Shown here piece after piece: positions 6,240-8,075 of a stretch of DNA of 8,075 nucleotides. This DNA is from an uncultured beta proteobacterium (GTDB lineage Bacteria; Pseudomonadota; Gammaproteobacteria; Burkholderiales; Rhodocyclaceae), in the NCBI GenBank assembly GCA_903932755.1, contig CAIZHL010000331.1, forward strand, positions 1 through 8,075, written 5' to 3'. The first letter of the stretch is position 1. Every line of letters begins with the position of its first letter. The notes beneath the pieces were generated by a model. It had not been told where the DNA came from and did no database searches. It worked only from the letters and a program-made list of their open reading frames with translations. The position numbers and the translations under genes are program-made.

Positions 6240-7240
6240 AACTGACCCTCGTCCCCTATCTGCTGATCTGCTGGCTGCTGGTCAAGTTCGGCATCGTCAA
6301 GAAAACCGCCGGCAATTTCGTCGCCATGGGCCTGGGCGCGGTGTTCGTGCTCTTCATGCTGCTGACCTTCACCCGCTTTTACGCCTTCATCGACCTGACC
6401 GCGACAACCACCGTCAAGGCCCCGCACATCGTGCTCAACAGCCCCGCGGGCGGCGAAATCGACAAGATTTACGTCACCCACAACCAGAAGGTAAAGGCGG
6501 GTGATCCGGTCTACAGCTTCAAGACCGACCGCTACGAAATCCAGATGGCGGCGAAGAAGGCCGAGAAGTCCCGTCTGCAGACGCAGCTCGGAAAACTCAA
6601 TGCCGACCTCAAACGCCTGGGCAAGCTGGTCGGCGAAGTGGTGCCGCAGGCCGAATACGACGCCAAGGTGGCCGAAGTGGAAAACCAGCGCGAACTGGTG
6701 ATCAAGGCCGAACAGGACATGGCGGACCTGCAGTGGAAAATCGACAAGGCCGTGGTGGTCGCTCCGGTGGATGGCCAGGTGGCCGTGCAGTATTCGTCGG
6801 AAGGGCAATATTTCGGCGAATCCCGCCCGGCGGCGATCCACATGTTCACCAACAAGAAGTTCATCGAACTGCGCATACCCGATCAGGTGTACGAGTACAT
6901 CAAGCCGAAGGCATTTGCCGAGTTTTATGTCGACGCCTACCCGGGCAAGATCTTCCGCGCCCGGGTGCACAGCATCACGGAATCCACCGGTGAAGCGCAG
7001 GGATCCTTGTTCGGCTCTCCGCAGAGCGTGACCCAGCACGTGATGAAGAACAGCAACGAGATCGGCCGCACGCTGATCCTGGAATTCGAGGAGCCGGAGG
7101 GCGTGCATATCCCGATCGGGGCGACGGGCAAGGCCTGGGTCGCCGCCGAAAAGCCGATTCACCTGCTTGGCTTCCTTGATCTCGTCATCGGCTCGCTATT
7201 GCGTTTCGCTGCCGCGGAGTCCTATCTCAAGGCCATGTAA
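6236..7240 (+). CDS. HlyD-family membrane-fusion protein (YiaV/YibH-like)
   Basis: A 334-residue periplasmic adaptor. Two hydrophobic segments stand at the N-terminus (about 5-21 and 28-46) instead of the usual one. The biotinyl-lipoyl domain is split, with NSPAGGEIDKIYVTHNQKVKAG at 68-89 and VVVAPVDGQV at 173-182. A coiled-coil hairpin of about 70 residues lies between. Its tip reads RLGKLVGEVVPQAEYD (127-142), matching the RxxxL part of the TolC-docking motif. The beta-barrel domain follows, and the protein ends with a hydrophobic/amphipathic stretch IHLLGFLDLVIGSLLRFAA. The double N-terminal span and the hydrophobic end recall E. coli YiaV. The ATG overlaps the previous stop by four bases and AGAGG/AAGG lies upstream. 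Role: bridging the inner membrane to the outer-membrane channel encoded two genes earlier. Substrate and energy source are unknown. Confidence 0.9.
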   Translation: MKLTLVPYLLICWLLVKFGIVKKTAGNFVAMGLGAVFVLFMLLTFTRFYAFIDLTATTTVKAPHIVLNSPAGGEIDKIYVTHNQKVKAGDPVYSFKTDRYEIQMAAKKAEKSRLQTQLGKLNADLKRLGKLVGEVVPQAEYDAKVAEVENQRELVIKAEQDMADLQWKIDKAVVVAPVDGQVAVQYSSEGQYFGESRPAAIHMFTNKKFIELRIPDQVYEYIKPKAFAEFYVDAYPGKIFRARVHSITESTGEAQGSLFGSPQSVTQHVMKNSNEIGRTLILEFEEPEGVHIPIGATGKAWVAAEKPIHLLGFLDLVIGSLLRFAAAESYLKAM

Positions 7241-7363
7241 AGCCGGAGGACAGGCCTTCGCATCGACCACCGCCCTTTCGAAGCTGACCGAAATAGACCA
7301 GTACTTGGCGCACTCACGAGATCAAGATCCACTGACTCCGGATGGCACGATTTATCTGCGTCA

Positions 7364-7383
7364 GCATTGACATTTATCAATGC
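7364..7383. promoter_or_regulatory. FNR/CRP-type palindrome upstream of the GNAT-pta genes
   Basis: GCATTGA (7364-7370) and TCAATGC (7377-7383) form a perfect seven-base inverted repeat with a six-base centre. The core TTGACATTTATCAA (7367-7380) matches the FNR/ANR consensus TTGAT-N4-ATCAA at nine of ten positions. The same bases include a perfect -35 hexamer TTGACA (7367-7372), but no good -10 stands 16-18 bases on; a weak TGCAAT lies at 7411-7416. It is centred 85 bases before the GNAT start. Binding by an FNR/CRP-family regulator is inference. Confidence 0.5.
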
Positions 7384-7458
7384 TGCATAGCACTAAAAGC
7401 AGAAAGTACGTGCAATAAAAGTATCTCTCCCGGCATCGATACTTCAGGGAAAAAACGC

Positions 7459-7992
7459 ATGATCGACGCGCGCACATATTCAGTCACGGAAACTCTGCGC
7501 AACGGTCTCGAGGTTTGCTTCCGTGCGGCACACCCGGACGATGGCGACCTGCTGATCGAGGCATTTCACAAGCTGGATCCGGAGTCCGTCTATCTGCGCT
7601 TTTTCGGGCCGAAGAAGGAGATCTCGCCGGCAGAATTGAAGCGCTTCCGCGAAGCCGATTTCGTCAACCGCGTCATCCTGCTGTGCACCGTGCAGGAGCA
7701 TGGCCGCGAAATCGTCATCGCCTCCGGCACCTATGCGAGCGCCGGAGACGCCACCGCGGAGGTTGCCTTCATCGTGGAAGAGGATTATCACCGGCTCGGC
7801 ATCGCCCGGCGCCTGCTGACCCATCTCGGGAAAATCGCCACGGCTGCCGGCATCCGGACTTTCATCGCCGAAGTCCTGCCGCATAACACCGCCATGCTCG
7901 GCGTTTTCGGGCGTTGCGGTTGGCCGATGACCACGCACAGCGCCGACGGCGTCATCCACATCACCCTTGATCTCGGACCAGCGGAGCAATAA
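7459..7992 (+). CDS. GNAT-family acetyltransferase (Pat-like GNAT domain)
   Basis: A 177-residue single-domain GNAT protein. The N-terminal part LRNGLEVCFRAAHPDDGDLL with DPESVYLRFFGPKKEIS resembles the GNAT domain at the C-terminus of Pat/YfiQ-type protein lysine acetyltransferases, but the acyl-CoA-synthetase-like domains are absent. The beta-4 strand TAEVAFIVEEDY leads to the acetyl-CoA pyrophosphate loop HRLGIA (111-116), where the usual first Gln/Arg is His. AEVLPHNTAMLGVFGRCGW is the family's C-terminal helix region. ATG 7459 has AGGG about ten bases upstream. The in-frame ATG at 7342 was not used because it has no ribosome site and would put the palindrome at 7364-7383 inside the gene. 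The stop is two bases before the pta start, so the pair should be one operon. It may acetylate a metabolic enzyme such as its neighbour; the target is unknown. Confidence 0.87.
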   Translation: MIDARTYSVTETLRNGLEVCFRAAHPDDGDLLIEAFHKLDPESVYLRFFGPKKEISPAELKRFREADFVNRVILLCTVQEHGREIVIASGTYASAGDATAEVAFIVEEDYHRLGIARRLLTHLGKIATAAGIRTFIAEVLPHNTAMLGVFGRCGWPMTTHSADGVIHITLDLGPAEQ

Positions 7993-7994
7993 CC

Positions 7995-8075
7995 ATGGCA
8001 GCCATCGCCCACACGCATGAAAAATACCAGCGCCTGATCGACACCTGCAAGGCCATGCCGCCCACCACGGTGGCC
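7995..8075 (+). CDS. pta: phosphate acetyltransferase, N-terminus only (runs off the window)
   Basis: Only 27 codons are visible, beginning MAAIAHTHEKYQRLIDTCKA. The HEKYQRLI..CKAMPP pattern recalls the N-terminus of the phosphate acetyltransferases annotated as bifunctional enoyl-CoA hydratase/phosphate acetyltransferase in betaproteobacteria. These interconvert acetyl-CoA and acetyl phosphate and are often followed by acetate kinase. GGAG stands eight bases before the ATG, and the GNAT stop is two bases upstream, so the two are co-transcribed. The call rests on a short stretch and recall, without catalytic residues in view. Confidence 0.65.
   Translation, partial: MAAIAHTHEKYQRLIDTCKAMPPTTVA

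Noticed and set aside
6071..7162. Minus-strand open frame of 363 codons
   Set aside because: It is antisense to the HlyD-type gene with its lipoyl and coiled-coil motifs. The composition is that of a shadow frame.
7241..7300. Intrinsic terminator after the HlyD-type gene
   Set aside because: Only a five-base CTTCG/CGAAG pairing over a long loop was found, with no T-run. Termination there cannot be supported.
7341..7357. Sigma-54 promoter suggested by TGGCACG
   Set aside because: The GC element falls 12 bases after GG instead of 10 and the TTGC part is missing, so only half of the consensus is present.
7342..7458. In-frame ATG at 7342 for the GNAT gene
   Set aside because: No Shine-Dalgarno sequence precedes it, the extra 39 residues resemble no part of the family, and it would bury the palindrome at 7364-7383. 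The ATG at 7459 has a ribosome site.

Overview
The window is a gene-dense, high-GC stretch of a proteobacterial chromosome. Protein content and gene order (hisE-hinT-tatABC on one strand, a CbbY-type HAD phosphatase, a GNAT protein next to pta) suggest a betaproteobacterium, perhaps of the Rhodocyclales. That placement is inference from gene content only. No rRNA, tRNA, CRISPR array or mobile element was seen.

Layout, left to right. (1) Positions 1-835, minus strand: the N-terminal half of a GltD-like Fe-S/FAD/NAD(P) oxidoreductase with a GTG start; its 3' end lies outside the window. (2) About 1034-1753, plus strand: a CbbY-family HAD phosphatase. (3) 1816-4053, minus strand: five genes transcribed as hisE, hinT, tatA, tatB, tatC, with one-base stop/start overlaps at hisE/hinT and tatB/tatC. 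This is the tail of a familiar histidine-biosynthesis/Tat arrangement, but hisF and hisI are not next to hisE. (4) 4066-4377: a 312-base divergent control region with a likely promoter for the rightward operon. (5) 4378-7240, plus strand: three overlapping genes for a TolC/NodT-type outer-membrane lipoprotein, a small DUF3302-like (YiaW/YibI-like) membrane protein, and an HlyD-type membrane-fusion protein (YiaV/YibH-like). (6) 7459 to the right edge, plus strand: a GNAT acetyltransferase followed after two bases by the start of a phosphate acetyltransferase gene, preceded by an FNR/CRP-type palindrome.

How the genes work together. TatA, TatB and TatC form the folded-protein export translocase. 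HisE carries out the second step of histidine synthesis and HinT is a nucleotide-phosphoramidate hydrolase; the two are linked to tat by position rather than by known function. The TolC-DUF3302-HlyD operon looks like an envelope-spanning export conduit, but no ABC, MFS or RND pump is encoded with it. This is the least explained system in the window. The GNAT/pta pair places a possible protein acetyltransferase beside an enzyme that interconverts acetyl-CoA and acetyl phosphate, behind a possible oxygen- or cAMP-responsive site.

Protein identifications rest on motif recognition by eye. No database search or structure prediction was run.
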